A stretch of 64,000 bases of DNA from Megalonaias nervosa (lineage: Eukaryota; Mollusca; Bivalvia; Unionida; Unionidae): contig JAECUM010003676.1 in NCBI GenBank assembly GCA_016617855.1, positions 104,223 to 168,222 of the forward strand, read 5' to 3'. Numbering within the stretch: the first letter of the stretch is position 1; each line of letters opens with the position of its first letter. Shown here piece by piece: positions 41,460-50,167 of this stretch. Under the pieces are notes generated by a model. The model made no database searches, was not told the DNA's origin, and saw nothing but the letters and a program-made list of their open reading frames with translations. The position numbers and the translations under genes were made by a program.

Positions 41460-43648
41460 TTCTAAGAATTACTTAGAATTAATATGCTGTGGTCTTATGG
41501 ATAATTGAAATTTCAGACACATTTTGCATTTTATAATGAAATTACTTGCAGTGAAAACTTGGAAACAAACTTACACGAATGTGCATATCCTGAAAAAAGT
41601 TTAATAATGTCTGCCGTATAAGCTGGAAGGCTCCATTAGATAAAGGTGCATATGTCTGCAATAGAAATGACAATGTTATGGAGCTATTGAATTTTATTAG
41701 GTCAAATAAAAAAAAGTATATGTGGTTCTAGTTATGTTGACAAGTATTTTTAGGGCAGGTAAGTTGGTACAAACATTTTTGCAGCTGGTTTTTTTTTTTT
41801 GGCAGTGGGGTCAGGACAGATTTAAATGATGCATAAACAACAAAAAAGCATCATTTGCATCATGACTTTAACTTTGATCAAAGTTACATTCCATTGCAAA
41901 TTTTTTTCTCCTGAAATTTTATGTCTTTCTTCCAATTTTTTTTTTCAAATTAAAATACAATGTACAGTTGGCAGTTAAAAATAGGGTCAGTTATGCAACC
42001 AGAACCAAATACACTTTTTTATTTGGAATTACATGTATGTACCATGTAACAATATGATCATGAAAAAGCATCAATAAATCAACTAAGTGTGATGATGTGA
42101 AAAAAAGTCCACACCATACCATGGCAAAGAAGTCTTATACAAGGTTTATTACCGGGCTTACACAAGGACTTTAGGGCTTGTTTTAAAACAGTGCATAGAA
42201 GAATATACAGGCCATATATCATGGCTGCCTTGTAAATATCGGGTGAATACAACTATTACCAAGGTCATTTTCGGCTCACGTGTTAGCTGAATTGTAACAG
42301 CCTTTCTTTTTTTTATTTCCAGTGTGAGAATTTGATTCTTAGATAGGGCTATTCTTGCATACGTGATAAACAGCATTTTTTTATTGCGCTGTTCAAATTA
42401 GCGGTCACGTCGCCTGTCACGTGAGCTACCATGTGATCTAAAATCGAGGCTTAAAACAGCCATTTTCTACTAGAACTATTGAGTTGTATTTTAAACCTTG
42501 AGGGCTCAAGAGGTTATTATTGTTGTTGCCAGATTGTTTTGAAGTTCATCTATTTTTTGGGGAATTTAATAATTCATTCTCTAGAAAGCTAAACAAGTGC
42601 TTCATATTTATAAAAGTTCTGGGAGAAAGACATTCAGTGGAAATTTATTCTGGAATTCTAAACGGAAACATTATAAACTGTGATTCAATCGAGGATCTAT
42701 TGCCACTAATACAACGACCTTATCTGACATCATTGCCTCCATATTGGAATGTCATCGAGATTTGAACCTGGATTCAATTAGAATTGTTTAGTAATAGGAC
42801 TTATATTTTTCAATTGTAGTATTAAATTTTGGATTATATTCACAAACCAAAGTCCTATTTCATATTTTTACATTGTTTTCTAGGGAAATAAATTATTTTG
42901 GTAAAATTTACAAAGCTTGTTGACTTTACTCTTTTCTTTTGTTATTTTTGTACGAGCCTACACATAACAATATATATAAATAACTGTGTATAGATTGAAT
43001 GTTGAATATAATAGTATGCAGAGGCAACACAATTTCAAAATTAGGTAAAGGGAAACCCCTCAAAACCAAACACTGATATACTGGAATTCCTCAAGATTTA
43101 ATTTTTCCAAGTTCCAAATTTTTCCTTCTTTAATATTATTATTTTTCCAGTAAACTGAAACCCCTCTACTCTGAAAACTGAAACAAATTTCAATCTCAAA
43201 TTTAAATTGTGCATTCCAACAGCCAGCAATCAAAACCCACTTTAAACTTTGAAATGTATTTTAGCAGCTAAATTCCTGACACATGTTGGACCAGAATATT
43301 TATATATGGATGTATCTATTGATCTATCATCTATCCTTGCTATCCACGATGGCTGAGGTCAGGTCCCCATATACTGATTATAATGAGGTCAGGTCCCCAT
43401 ATACTGATTATATCTCATTATAAAGCCAATTTTGTCTGTGGACAAATGTTGCTATTCTGACAAGCATAGATTGTACAGAGGTTGAACATGTGACAACCAC
43501 CTGCAAAAGGGAGTACAAATTTGGGGGCCCTCTTTTGGGGTTTATAGAGGGTATCAGGATCAAGTAAAACAAAAATTGCAATTACGATGATATTTTTCTT
43601 TCTTATCTGTCAACCTTTAACATATGCAATTACAGCATAAGGACAACT

Positions 43649-43723
<75 letters not shown>

Positions 43724-46700
43724 CAGATTTTGGGTTATGAACCATAGGTCACTGTGGAAGGTATATGTTTGGGTTCTGGGGAAGAAATATAACAAGAGGC
43801 TCAAGTCTGATTGATATCACTTACCTGACATACATTACTTAACTGTTGACCATTGTACAAAGCTGGCTTATGTAGTACTGTAGGAACAAATTCTATGTAA
43901 CTATCTCTAAAACTTATTGATTTTACCCATTTTACAATATTCCGACAAAGAGTCTTTCAAAAGATAACAGCACTCTCTCATACTCAGTAATCAAAATAAT
44001 CCATGATCTTGATGCTAATAAACTCAACAGATTAAACCTATGGCTTCAAGAATGGTAACAGCTCAGCACAGCCAATCAGATGCAGGATCACATCATTAAT
44101 ATGCATTGATCCTGTCTTACTTTCTAAACTGTCCAAAATCTTGATGACTTAAGCCAACATTCCAATTTTGATCAAATCTGGATGAGAATTATGGTTTCCA
44201 GAGTCATAATAATCTCAGATGCATTACGTCATTATGTGTGAAGATTACTCATTATCAAATAACAATATACATATATATTCCAAGTCTGATCAAAATTGGA
44301 CCAATAATATGATCTTCAGAATGGTAAAAACCTCAGCCAATCTGATGCAAGGTCACCTGATTAGTATATGTGGATCTCACTAGGTGCTGAACACATTCAA
44401 AAACTTAATGACACAAGCATATATTAAAATTTTAAATCAAAATCAGATCAGGAATACAGCCCCTTGAGTCGTAACAATTTTATCCAATGAAATACACCTT
44501 ATTACGGTAAAAGTCACAAGGGTCATGTATGCATATTTACTCACTTTACATTAAATATAAATTGTTCTTCTAAATTGTAACACTAATTTTCTTTCACCAA
44601 ACTCTATTGAATCCTGATTATTGAATGATCCGCACCTTAGCTGTCATCCAGAAACTTCCAGACGAAAATCATCGATCTCTACGCTCTTTTGCAATGGTAG
44701 CCATGTACTAAACTTGGGTCAAGAAAAGAGCACATCAAGTGGAATCATCACAGTATAGGGTAGTAAGAATCTGTTTATCAATATGCATAGCTTTTATTGT
44801 TACATCACACCAAGCAACATTTAATTCGGATCATACTGAATCACACCTTGAGGTTCATTTCATCCAAAAATGTCTACTTACTTTAACATCGGTTTTATCA
44901 TATGCACTTCTCCGGGCATCTAAATAATGACCTTCCTAAGGAATGTGGATGTATAAGAATCAAATGAAGTGAATCATGCCACTTAAATGTATGTAGAATC
45001 AAATTCTAAAAACTGACACCCATTACGGAAAAAGTTGGTGTTGAATGCCTACATGACCTGTGGGCTTTTACTGTAGTATGTGTTGATCTTGCTGACTGCT
45101 GAACTTGTCTGAGATCTTAATGATGCAAGCATATATTATATGTCTGATAAACAATATGGTCTCCAGATTAGTAATTAGTAAACATGGATCTTGCTCACTG
45201 TCAAACATTGGGTTTGATGACATAAAGCTATATTCTATTTTTGATTGCAATTGGATCAGAAATATGGACTCCAAGAGTGGTAGCAAGCTATTGATGATGG
45301 ATGTTTAACAGACACAGTACAATGGATACAGGGCCATACCATAAGCTCACTTGGCCTTTAAGCCAGGGATGTTAATAAAAGGTGTGGGGATTTGCCATGG
45401 TAGTAGCTCTAGTATTCCTCATGTTATAGGTCCTAGGTCAGTCATATAAACCTATTTCTGGTTGTATAGACCCTCAACATTGTCTCTGACCAATACAACA
45501 AGACATGGGCCAATACAACCAACTTTGGTACTAATAACATAAAATAACTTAATGCATGCAACAGAATTGTATTAAACAGATAAATGGGGACACTGAGCCA
45601 TTCATTTAAGATGTGAACTCTCTTAGTTATTAATACAATGTGCAGGCCTAAGTGTGTGCACTATGCTTGATGTTTCTGTGACAAAAACGCAAAAGTGGAA
45701 TTTGTGTTAATCTATTGATAAAAATGAAAAATAATATCTATGATTACTAAAACTTTCATAAAAGCCATCACAATGATGCAAGGATACTTTCTGCCAAAAT
45801 GGGTAAAAATCTATTTAGCAATTTGTGAGAAGCAGTCATTTAAAAGTTTTTTTCTATCTGTTAGTAACAGTGGCCTTATTTAATAACAGATCAGTATTGT
45901 TTAACTGAACTTGCCAAAATTATCTTCACTGCAATCTATATTTTGTAAGTTGGTGTTCAGTTTCTAGAAATGTTATGCAAGTATTTCTTATGTTGAGGCA
46001 TATAGACACTGAGTCTAAAGACCATCAATGAAACAAGTAGCATATTTGTGACAGACCCAAACACAAATCCTTAGTTCCCTCTATGTTCATATACATGAGA
46101 GTCAAGGTACTTGCGTTACAACTCCTTCTTTTTAAATAGTGAGGAAAACTGAACCATTTCATTGAGAATTAAGGTATTTAAGCCTTGTATTATCAATAGT
46201 GAGGAAAACTGAAAAAATTCACTGAGAATTGCAGTATTTAAGTCTTGTATTATCAAGAGAAAAAAAATCAACTCTAGTGACAGCATGTCAGCTTAACGGT
46301 ATTACTAAGTGGCACAAAACAAAAAGTAAATATTATAACATCCATATTTTTCTGTGATGCAAGCAATTTTCAAAATAAATCTGATTAACATATAAAAGTT
46401 TTTTTTAAAAAAAGAATGACCTTGTGGCAAGGACAAACATTCTTACTTACCTCTATTAGTAGTTTAAATACATGATCAACCAGTTGTTTAAGGTTGGGTA
46501 CCTCTTCAACGAATTTGCGGATGGCATCGATGTGATTCAGGGTGATCAAAAGGATGTCTTTTGATCTAAGGCATAGAGACACTTGGTATTTGAATGCCAT
46601 GGTCATCAGATCATAAAGCTGAAATTCAAAGTTTGAACGCTATAATCTTTAAAATATGGATGATCAAAACATTACAAGAACACTATTTTCTGATAAGAAC

Positions 46701-49324
46701 ATCAACTTAGTAACTACTCATTTCTACAGAAGTTTATTTGCCACTGCCTGGCAGGTTTAATTAGTCAAGTTTTGTGAATTTACACTCAGCTACTTAAGAG
46801 ACTGAATAATGGACAGGCTGCAGACACTGTAACACCATTATCTTTGGTGACATACTAATTTATTCTTGACAAACCATAAATTTCAAGACCCAATAAACAA
46901 TAATTCTTTTGTGAAAATAACAGGATCCCTACAATAATTCACAAATTTAAGCAGCAACGAAAATGAAAATTTTCCTACAACCTCTGAAATTCATTCTGAC
47001 TATCTATTGTAATCAGCAGACAATTCTGACTCCAATGCTGGAACATGACAAAAACCAGTGCAGGTGCTTAATGGAAAACAAGTATTATAGTGTCAATGCA
47101 AATTCCCCATGATTCATGCATTATAAATCCTGTTTTTAAGACTAGCTTTTTTTTAGATATAGCAGCAGGTATCTCTTCTTAAATAACCAAAATAGTCTCT
47201 GCAGGTTTTACATGCAGAACAAGCTTATTCCACAAACCTGTACCAAAAGTATTTCTTAAATTGCTTCATTCTTTGCTTTAGTGGATGAAAGTTTCCATTT
47301 TAAGCTAACCTAACCTGGTAAAATCTTGAATAAGGTCTGAATAAATCCTGTAGGTACCCTGGTGCAGGTCCATGTAGACATTTATACACATTTATAACTG
47401 CCTTGTGAAAATCATTCCTTTCATATACTGTAAGCCATTTTAGTTATATAAACTATGTTTTGATGAATAATCAACTGATGCATCTTAAATAACATGTGAT
47501 ACAATTTTTAGAAGGTAATAAATCTGTCAAGCTAAGAATCTGATGTTTCTCCATAAAGTTGAACAATAATCCAGAGCTGGAAGATTTTATTTGTAACACA
47601 GAACACAAGCATCTGTAACTAAATATTTCTTGAGTACAACAATTTTAGATGACATTACTTTACAAACATTATCAAGAAATGCATAACAAAGAAGGGTGTA
47701 TATACAAATATACTTTTTAAAAAAATATATATTTCTTATGTTGAACTATGAGTCACTGTAGTATGCTGAAATGGCAAAATAACCTGCAATAGATGCACAT
47801 ATAAATATGCAATAAAACAGTGCCTTTAATAAGCCAACTTAACATTTAATAACTGTTCAGAAGATGGTAGATTTTATTCATCAAACATAAACAACTCTTC
47901 ATTAAACACAAAATGAATTGATCATAATTGTATCACTAATTTATGCCCCAATACATTGTAAAATTTCCAAGCATAATAGTAAACTCAGTCTAATCTAACA
48001 CACTGCTAATGGAAGTTAAACTGTGATTAAGATAAGACACCTTTTTTGTGTCTACCATATATATTCTGAATAGTTATTCCACATCAAAATCTATAATAGC
48101 TGAAAAACCTTATCCATGCTTGCTGCATTCAGCCTCATGATGGAAGCATGGGCCAGGCGATCAAACACTGTACGAAGGGCCTTCTTGGAATAAAGGGGCT
48201 GGGATTTGAATAGCTCCTCAACAAACTTCTGATGAAACATAGTGGCAACTATGTCATGCAAAACTGAAAAAAAAAAGAAATGAAATATTAAATTGTGACA
48301 GTAGACCTTTCTGAAAGTAACACTAAGAAATGTTTTATGTGTGACTGTAAATATACATTGGTTGCTCAGTATACCAATCATTCATTATAGTGAGGTGTTC
48401 ATTAATACAGGATATATATTAACATTTATGTGGCGTCTGTAAGGAGTATTTTAACATCACAAAATTTGAATCTGCAAGATTCATTTTAGAAAAACTGCAA
48501 TTTATGTACCAATATTTTTATCCTTTATTCTATACATTTTAGCTTTTAACAGGCAACTTTCCATTGTCCACAGAAGTTCATTATTAATGGGTACAGTGGC
48601 ATTGGAAATCAATTTTTGGAGTAAAATTGGTTTCTTTGATAATACTAACCCAAACATCATATGTTCAAAACACATTCATTACCTAACAAATCCAGCCCTC
48701 TCCAGACACTCACTATGTCCTTCAGTATATTTTAGCAATAAGATTGCTAAAAAGACATCTGTTTTCCAAGACTGAAGTCAGATGGAAGTGTCTACATTTG
48801 AATAGCAGGACTGGTGCCAAATCCTGTCAATCATCAGTTACTATTGAAGAATGTATGTAAGATCTTGCAGGGATGTAACTGGAACTGGAAGGAGGGCTTG
48901 AAAGGGTGTGTCCATATTATGACTAGACAAGTATTATCAACAAGAAGTCAAGAATAATCAGTTCCTTAACAGGACTGATGCTCTATTATTGAAGAAGAAT
49001 TTCTAGTTATTCAAGACAAGACCATTTAGTCACTGTAAACACAGAGTCTTGAACTATCTCTGACATTGCCAAGTGATAAGATTTTTAAATTAGCCATGTG
49101 GCAGCCATACTGGATGTAAGATTGGTACCACTTTCATTAGGTCAAACACATTAACACATTCCAGATCAGGGCATCTATAAAAATAATTATGTACAAGGTT
49201 TTGTTAATAGAATTATTATTTTATGCCTTATCATATTTATACTTTTCATTTATTTTTTTTAGTGGAGGCAAGAGGCCAAATATTTTATTCTTTATAGGAG
49301 GGGATTTTCTTTTTAACCTGAATA

Positions 49325-49375
<51 letters not shown>

Positions 49376-49862
49376 CATCATTTTACTCAAAATAATTGTT
49401 TTGATTTAACACAATGGATTAAACATTCTGTTTTTCCCCACTGATCAGTGTAAGCATAGTTTTGGTTTAGGTCATTAGGGGCAGGAATTTTAAAAAAAAA
49501 ATACCATGTCGCCCGCTACGAAATTTAAACGGTGGTACCCAAGTGGATTTTCTGTGCATTATATGGAGATAATATGATTTTTAAAATAAATCTGTAATCC
49601 GTTTTGCTAGTATTTATCCACTGAGAATCGGAAAAACTATCAATATTTGGCAGACGCTCATGCCATATACTGAAAATTGGTTACCTGCGAAAATAGATAA
49701 CCGAACACATAGCGTATAAATTACACTACAGAAAGTAATGGACCTACAACCTTTCTTTCCTTTCTCTTCAGGGATGTTTTGTGCACGTAGTCGTTGGTCC
49801 AAAATATAAACCATCTCTCCGCCTAGATTGATAAAAAGCAATGGCAACGTTTTTAGAGACAT
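16213..49862 (-). CDS. OSCP1: OSCP1 (organic solute carrier partner 1 / NOR1), complete ten-exon gene
   Basis: Joined exons: 49862-49751, 48263-48109, 46618-46451, 41655-41575, 35761-35658, 33505-33377, 29292-29229, 26830-26703, 23250-23178, 16320-16213. Every junction has AG and GT and the phases agree, giving 373 residues, close to vertebrate OSCP1 length. Diagnostic blocks are LPLLFINLGGEMVYILDQRL near the N-terminus, YSKKALRTVFDRLAHASIM, FQLIRQTLLNFFQDMHIR, VSIFLKDKVQNNNGRFVL, PSGGNY and the C-terminal EELSRIMGE...GGDDLLELMD. The family was described in vertebrates as a modulator of organic solute uptake, and is expressed in testis and ciliated tissue; its molecular activity is unsettled. 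The start Met is chosen by alignment of MSLKTLPLL with family N-termini. The gene spans 33.6 kb because introns have absorbed repeats. It is head-to-head with a P450 gene 101 bp away. Confidence 0.95.
17572..17745 (+). mobile_element. tRNA-derived SINE (third family)
   Basis: The head GAGCCACTCAGCTGGTAGAG resembles a tRNA D-arm/A-box and TAGGTTCAATAC a B-box. The end GTGTTGAAAGTGCCATTAAA is followed by a CAA-rich tail. It is not a functional tRNA: the anticodon arm does not pair. Confidence 0.6.
17940..18299. repeat. 30-bp minisatellite, about 12 units
   Basis: Units of the form CTGAAAGGACTTCATGCTAG plus AATGCTGTAT. Because the unit is a multiple of three, both strands stay open (136 codons on plus, 102 on minus) and encode decapeptide repeats. 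It is an expansion of one segment of the surrounding 150-bp repeat. Confidence 0.9.
18515..18570. repeat. TA microsatellite
   Basis: Pure TA run within OSCP1 intron 9. Confidence 0.95.
19476..19725. repeat. Minisatellite, about 49 bp x 5
   Basis: Units with AATCAAGTATGTCCCTTGTC and TTTTAGTGGAGGATGGACAG, diverged by several substitutions each. Confidence 0.85.
20251..20350. repeat. Tandem 50-bp duplication, one mismatch
   Basis: Two adjacent 50-bp copies beginning AAACTTTGTGCAAACAAACA, differing at one position (AACTGTTCCT versus AGCTGTTCCT). This suggests a recent event. Confidence 0.95.
23178..23250 (-). CDS. OSCP1: OSCP1 exon 9
   Basis: One base plus 24 codons beginning EQAAVMQPI across the junction. 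Donor GTCAGT. The terminal repeat of a DIRS-like element lies about 20 bp upstream of the acceptor. Confidence 0.9.
24170..24744 (-). pseudogene. RNase H / tyrosine recombinase fragments of DIRS-like copy B
   Basis: Frames at 24544-24744 (RNase H-like, FATRW motif) and 24170-24370 (recombinase N-terminal-like) are separated by stops and frameshifts. The homologous RNase H stretch in copy C lies at about 37735-37810 and is also broken. The catalytic recombinase domain was not found. Confidence 0.5.
25507..25552. repeat. 23-bp tandem duplication
   Basis: Two copies of CATCTTCTAAATCAAGTNAC plus CTT with one mismatch, inside DIRS-like copy B. Confidence 0.9.
26703..26830 (-). CDS. OSCP1: OSCP1 exon 8
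   Basis: 42 codons plus two bases. PDPLAKAQLDLLSHLIG is followed by FRLNLFKTDEEE, a typical OSCP1 segment. The donor is GA|GTAAGA. Confidence 0.93.
26928..27170 (+). mobile_element. tRNA-derived SINE with AAC tail
   Basis: Third copy of the family at 3180-3430 and 10985-11236: head CGGGTGGCCAAGTGATC, B-box GGGTTCAAGTC, middle TGTGAGAAAGCTTGCAAGTA, tail ACCAACAACAACAAT. It lies in OSCP1 intron 7, just upstream of exon 8. Confidence 0.78.
27930..28920. repeat. Dispersed repeat with TGACCTTTTGACC blocks and GGACAGACAG tail
   Basis: Two related stretches (about 27930-28250 and 28630-28920) share CCTTTTGACC(C/A)(C/T)AAAAT, CTTCTTTACCCCAAGTG-like text and a terminal GATGGACAGACAG or GATGGACAAACAG run. 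I do not recognise a coding capacity. The rest of OSCP1 intron 7 shows nothing specific. Confidence 0.5.
29229..29292 (-). CDS. OSCP1: OSCP1 exon 7
   Basis: One base plus 21 codons. YSISRPVET matches the conserved Q/RPVET block. Donor GTAAGT. Confidence 0.92.
30602..30661. repeat. 30-bp tandem duplication
   Basis: Two adjacent copies of TGTCCATTATGACTCAGTAT followed by AATCACAGTA. Confidence 0.93.
31138..31978 (+). repeat. Dispersed repeat, possible solo LTR (copy 1)
   Basis: Homologous to about 42045-42969. Both end with TCTAGGGAAATAA, TTTACAAAGCTTGTTG, CTTT-ACTCTTTT and a terminal CATAACA, and both seem to begin TGTAACA. TG...CA ends and an AATAA-type signal near the 3' end fit an LTR, but no primer-binding site or internal region was seen. 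Confidence 0.4.
32137..32215. repeat. 45-bp tandem duplication
   Basis: Two copies of ACACCTGAGTGGCATCATAA plus TTCCATTTATTAT. Confidence 0.9.
32880..33290. repeat. 34-bp minisatellite, about 12 units
   Basis: Units of the form CTGATCTGTAGTGCTTTGCT followed by CTAAGTGACAAATC. A longer higher-order block containing GTTTGTGCTAAGCAACAACT appears twice (about 33086 and 33172). It ends about 90 bp from OSCP1 exon 6. Confidence 0.9.
33377..33505 (-). CDS. OSCP1: OSCP1 exon 6
   Basis: Completes an Arg codon from exon 5 and ends inside the Met codon of GKNM. Contains SFPSGGNYT, matching the family's GGNY block. Confidence 0.94.
33506..35657. other. OSCP1 intron 5
   Basis: Holds two further units of the 150-bp repeat family (34296-34760, blocks CTTTATGCCAAGATCC and GGCCTTTACACAAGGATGCT). 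Otherwise I see nothing. Confidence 0.6.
34296..34760. repeat. Dispersed 150-bp repeat family
   Basis: Shares CCTTTA(T/C)NCNAGGATGCT, TTTGGTNNNCAGTTTTT and ATGGCCACATTTAATGATGG with the array at 17180-18510. Confidence 0.6.
35658..35761 (-). CDS. OSCP1: OSCP1 exon 5
   Basis: 34 codons plus two bases, containing FLKDKVQNNNGRFVL and LLPWGFQVPG. The donor is CAG|GTTACT. A DIRS-like element begins about 60 bp upstream of its acceptor. Confidence 0.93.
35820..40660 (-). mobile_element. DIRS-like retrotransposon remnant C (inverted terminal repeats)
   Basis: Terminal inverted repeats at about 35820-36010 and 40470-40660 share TCATCACATTAAT/TGATCACATTAAC, GAAGAAACTCTT and ATTACCTCCCCATTCCA. At 4.84 kb it is the longest of the three copies. 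The interior aligns with copy B (for example CTATTGCTAGANCAAG near 37575 versus 24403) and with the gag part of copy A near 38520. On the minus strand around 37735-37810 there is a degenerate FATR-type RNase H motif. It occupies most of OSCP1 intron 4. Confidence 0.68.
41114..41454 (+). mobile_element. Complete tRNA-derived SINE with target-site duplication
   Basis: A tRNA-like head (A-box region TGGCCTAGTAGTTAGAGCG, B-box GGTTCGAACCCC) is followed by a body with GGACTGGTCAGC, AATGTGACTGGGTGGG and CTGCAGACATCG and a (CA)n tail. The flanks carry a perfect 11-bp direct repeat ACAGATTCTAA at 41103-41113 and 41455-41465. The tRNA part folds well, so it would score as a tRNA, but the body and duplication show it is a SINE. 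It lies 80 bp from OSCP1 exon 4's far side in intron 4. Confidence 0.92.
41424..41456. repeat. CA microsatellite (SINE tail)
   Basis: Pure CA run ending the SINE. Confidence 0.95.
41575..41655 (-). CDS. OSCP1: OSCP1 exon 4
   Basis: Exactly 27 codons in phase 0, containing GAFQLIRQTLLNFFQDMHIR, between TTGCAG and GTAAGT. It is too short to appear as a long open frame. Confidence 0.93.
42045..42969 (+). repeat. Dispersed repeat, possible solo LTR (copy 2)
   Basis: Homologue of 31138-31978 with the same 3' end (TTTACAAAGCTTGTTG ... CATAACA). An 81-codon open frame at 42520-42765 lies inside it and is not conserved in the other copy. Confidence 0.4.
43354..43412. repeat. 30-bp tandem duplication
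   Basis: Two copies of TGAGGTCAGGTCCCCATATA followed by CTGATTATAA. Confidence 0.9.
43651..43721. repeat. TA microsatellite
   Basis: Pure TA run of about 70 bp, the longest in the window. Confidence 0.95.
43940..45300. repeat. Diverged array of a dispersed repeat
   Basis: Recurring blocks are AAAATCTTGATGA, GCAAGCATATATTA, ATGGTCTCCAGA or ATGGTTTCCAGAGT, and ATCTTGCTCACTG, spaced about 150-200 bp apart, interrupted by a unique stretch at about 44530-45040. Confidence 0.45.
45755..45960. repeat. Dispersed 150-bp repeat family, single unit
   Basis: Blocks ATGCAAGGATACTTTCTGCC, CATTTAAAAGT and AGTGGCCTTATTTAATAAC match the family at 17180-18510. Confidence 0.55.
46136..46255. repeat. About 62-bp tandem duplication
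   Basis: Two copies beginning AATAGTGAGGAAAACTGAA and ending CTTGTATTATCAA. Confidence 0.88.
46451..46618 (-). CDS. OSCP1: OSCP1 exon 3
   Basis: Exactly 56 codons, phase 0 on both sides, beginning LYDLMTMAFKYQV after TTTCAG and ending LLIE before GTAAGT. Confidence 0.94.
46619..48108. other. OSCP1 intron 2
   Basis: AT-rich sequence in which I see no repeat array or exon. Confidence 0.5.
48109..48263 (-). CDS. OSCP1: OSCP1 exon 2
   Basis: Preceded by a strong polypyrimidine tract and CAG. Encodes residues 38-89 (with the split Val), including YSKKALRTVFDRLAHASIM. The donor GATAAG|GTTTTT is weak by consensus but is the only one that keeps frame with exon 3. Confidence 0.92.
48264..49750. other. 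OSCP1 intron 1
   Basis: Contains a TTA trinucleotide microsatellite (49323-49375) and otherwise nothing I can identify. Confidence 0.55.
49323..49375. repeat. TTA microsatellite
   Basis: About 17 TTA units; open frames across it read poly-Leu. Confidence 0.95.
49751..49862 (-). CDS. OSCP1: OSCP1 exon 1 (start codon)
   Basis: Encodes the first 37 residues and one base of a split Val codon. The donor reads AAG|GTTGTA. An upstream in-frame ATG at 49910 would add 16 residues that have no counterpart in the family, so I use 49862. Confidence 0.93.
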
Positions 49863-49963
49863 CTTGCAAACTTGTCTGTTAATCTTAGCAACAAGAACTT
49901 CCCGAACCACCTGTTCTTCTCGTTAAAGTCTCGCGATAGTTTAGAGGTCAGAAGGACATTGCC
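49863..49963. promoter_or_regulatory. Bidirectional promoter between OSCP1 and the P450 gene
   Basis: Only 101 bp separate the two start codons, which diverge. The segment is richer in CpG than its surroundings and has no TATA box. TCTCGCGA at 49929-49936 is the core of the element bound by BANP in CpG-type promoters (known for vertebrates; use here is inferred). ATTGCCATGGCAGT at 49958-49971, overlapping the P450 start codon, matches the palindromic X-box of RFX factors at 12 of 14 positions. Confidence 0.6.
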
Positions 49964-50167
49964 ATGGCAGTCGATGCTACTTTCGATTTAAAATATCTAC
50001 TCTTTATCTGTCTTATTTTACTAATATTTTCATATTATTATGTGTTTTGCAATGGGAAGAATGTCCCTAATCTTGCCCCTTTCTACAGAGGATGGATCCC
50101 TTGGCTGGGATGTGCGTTGGAGTTTGGTCAAAGTCCTCTGAACTTTATTGAGAATAAAAGGAAACAG
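49964..50167 (+). CDS. CYP39A1: CYP39A1-like cytochrome P450, exon 1
   Basis: Codes for 68 residues ending at a GTATGC donor, phase 0. Residues 10-29 are a hydrophobic signal anchor expected to fix the enzyme in the endoplasmic reticulum membrane. It is followed by GWIPWLGCALEFGQSPLNFI, the N-terminal signature of the CYP7/CYP8/CYP39 group; in vertebrates these are sterol 7-alpha or 12-alpha hydroxylases and prostacyclin synthase, and CYP39A1 acts on 24-hydroxycholesterol. The resemblance of GWIPW-G--EFG--PL-FIE is closest to CYP39A1. The substrate in this animal is unknown. The heme-binding Cys and I-helix lie in exons not seen here. Confidence 0.85.

Larger units (their letters stand above)
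41656..46450. other. OSCP1 intron 3
   Basis: Contains the second LTR-like repeat copy, a 30-bp duplication (43354-43412), a long TA run, a diverged array with AATCTTGATGA/ACAAGCATATATTA blocks (about 43940-45300) and one 150-bp repeat unit (45755-45960). No exon seen. Confidence 0.6.

Noticed and set aside
43610..43804. Open frames with Ile-Tyr repeats here and at 10108, 18504, 53348 and 54936
   Set aside because: Read-through of TA microsatellites.
49863..49910. Upstream in-frame ATG for OSCP1
   Set aside because: The extra 16 residues have no match in the family, and it would leave about 50 bp to the P450 start.
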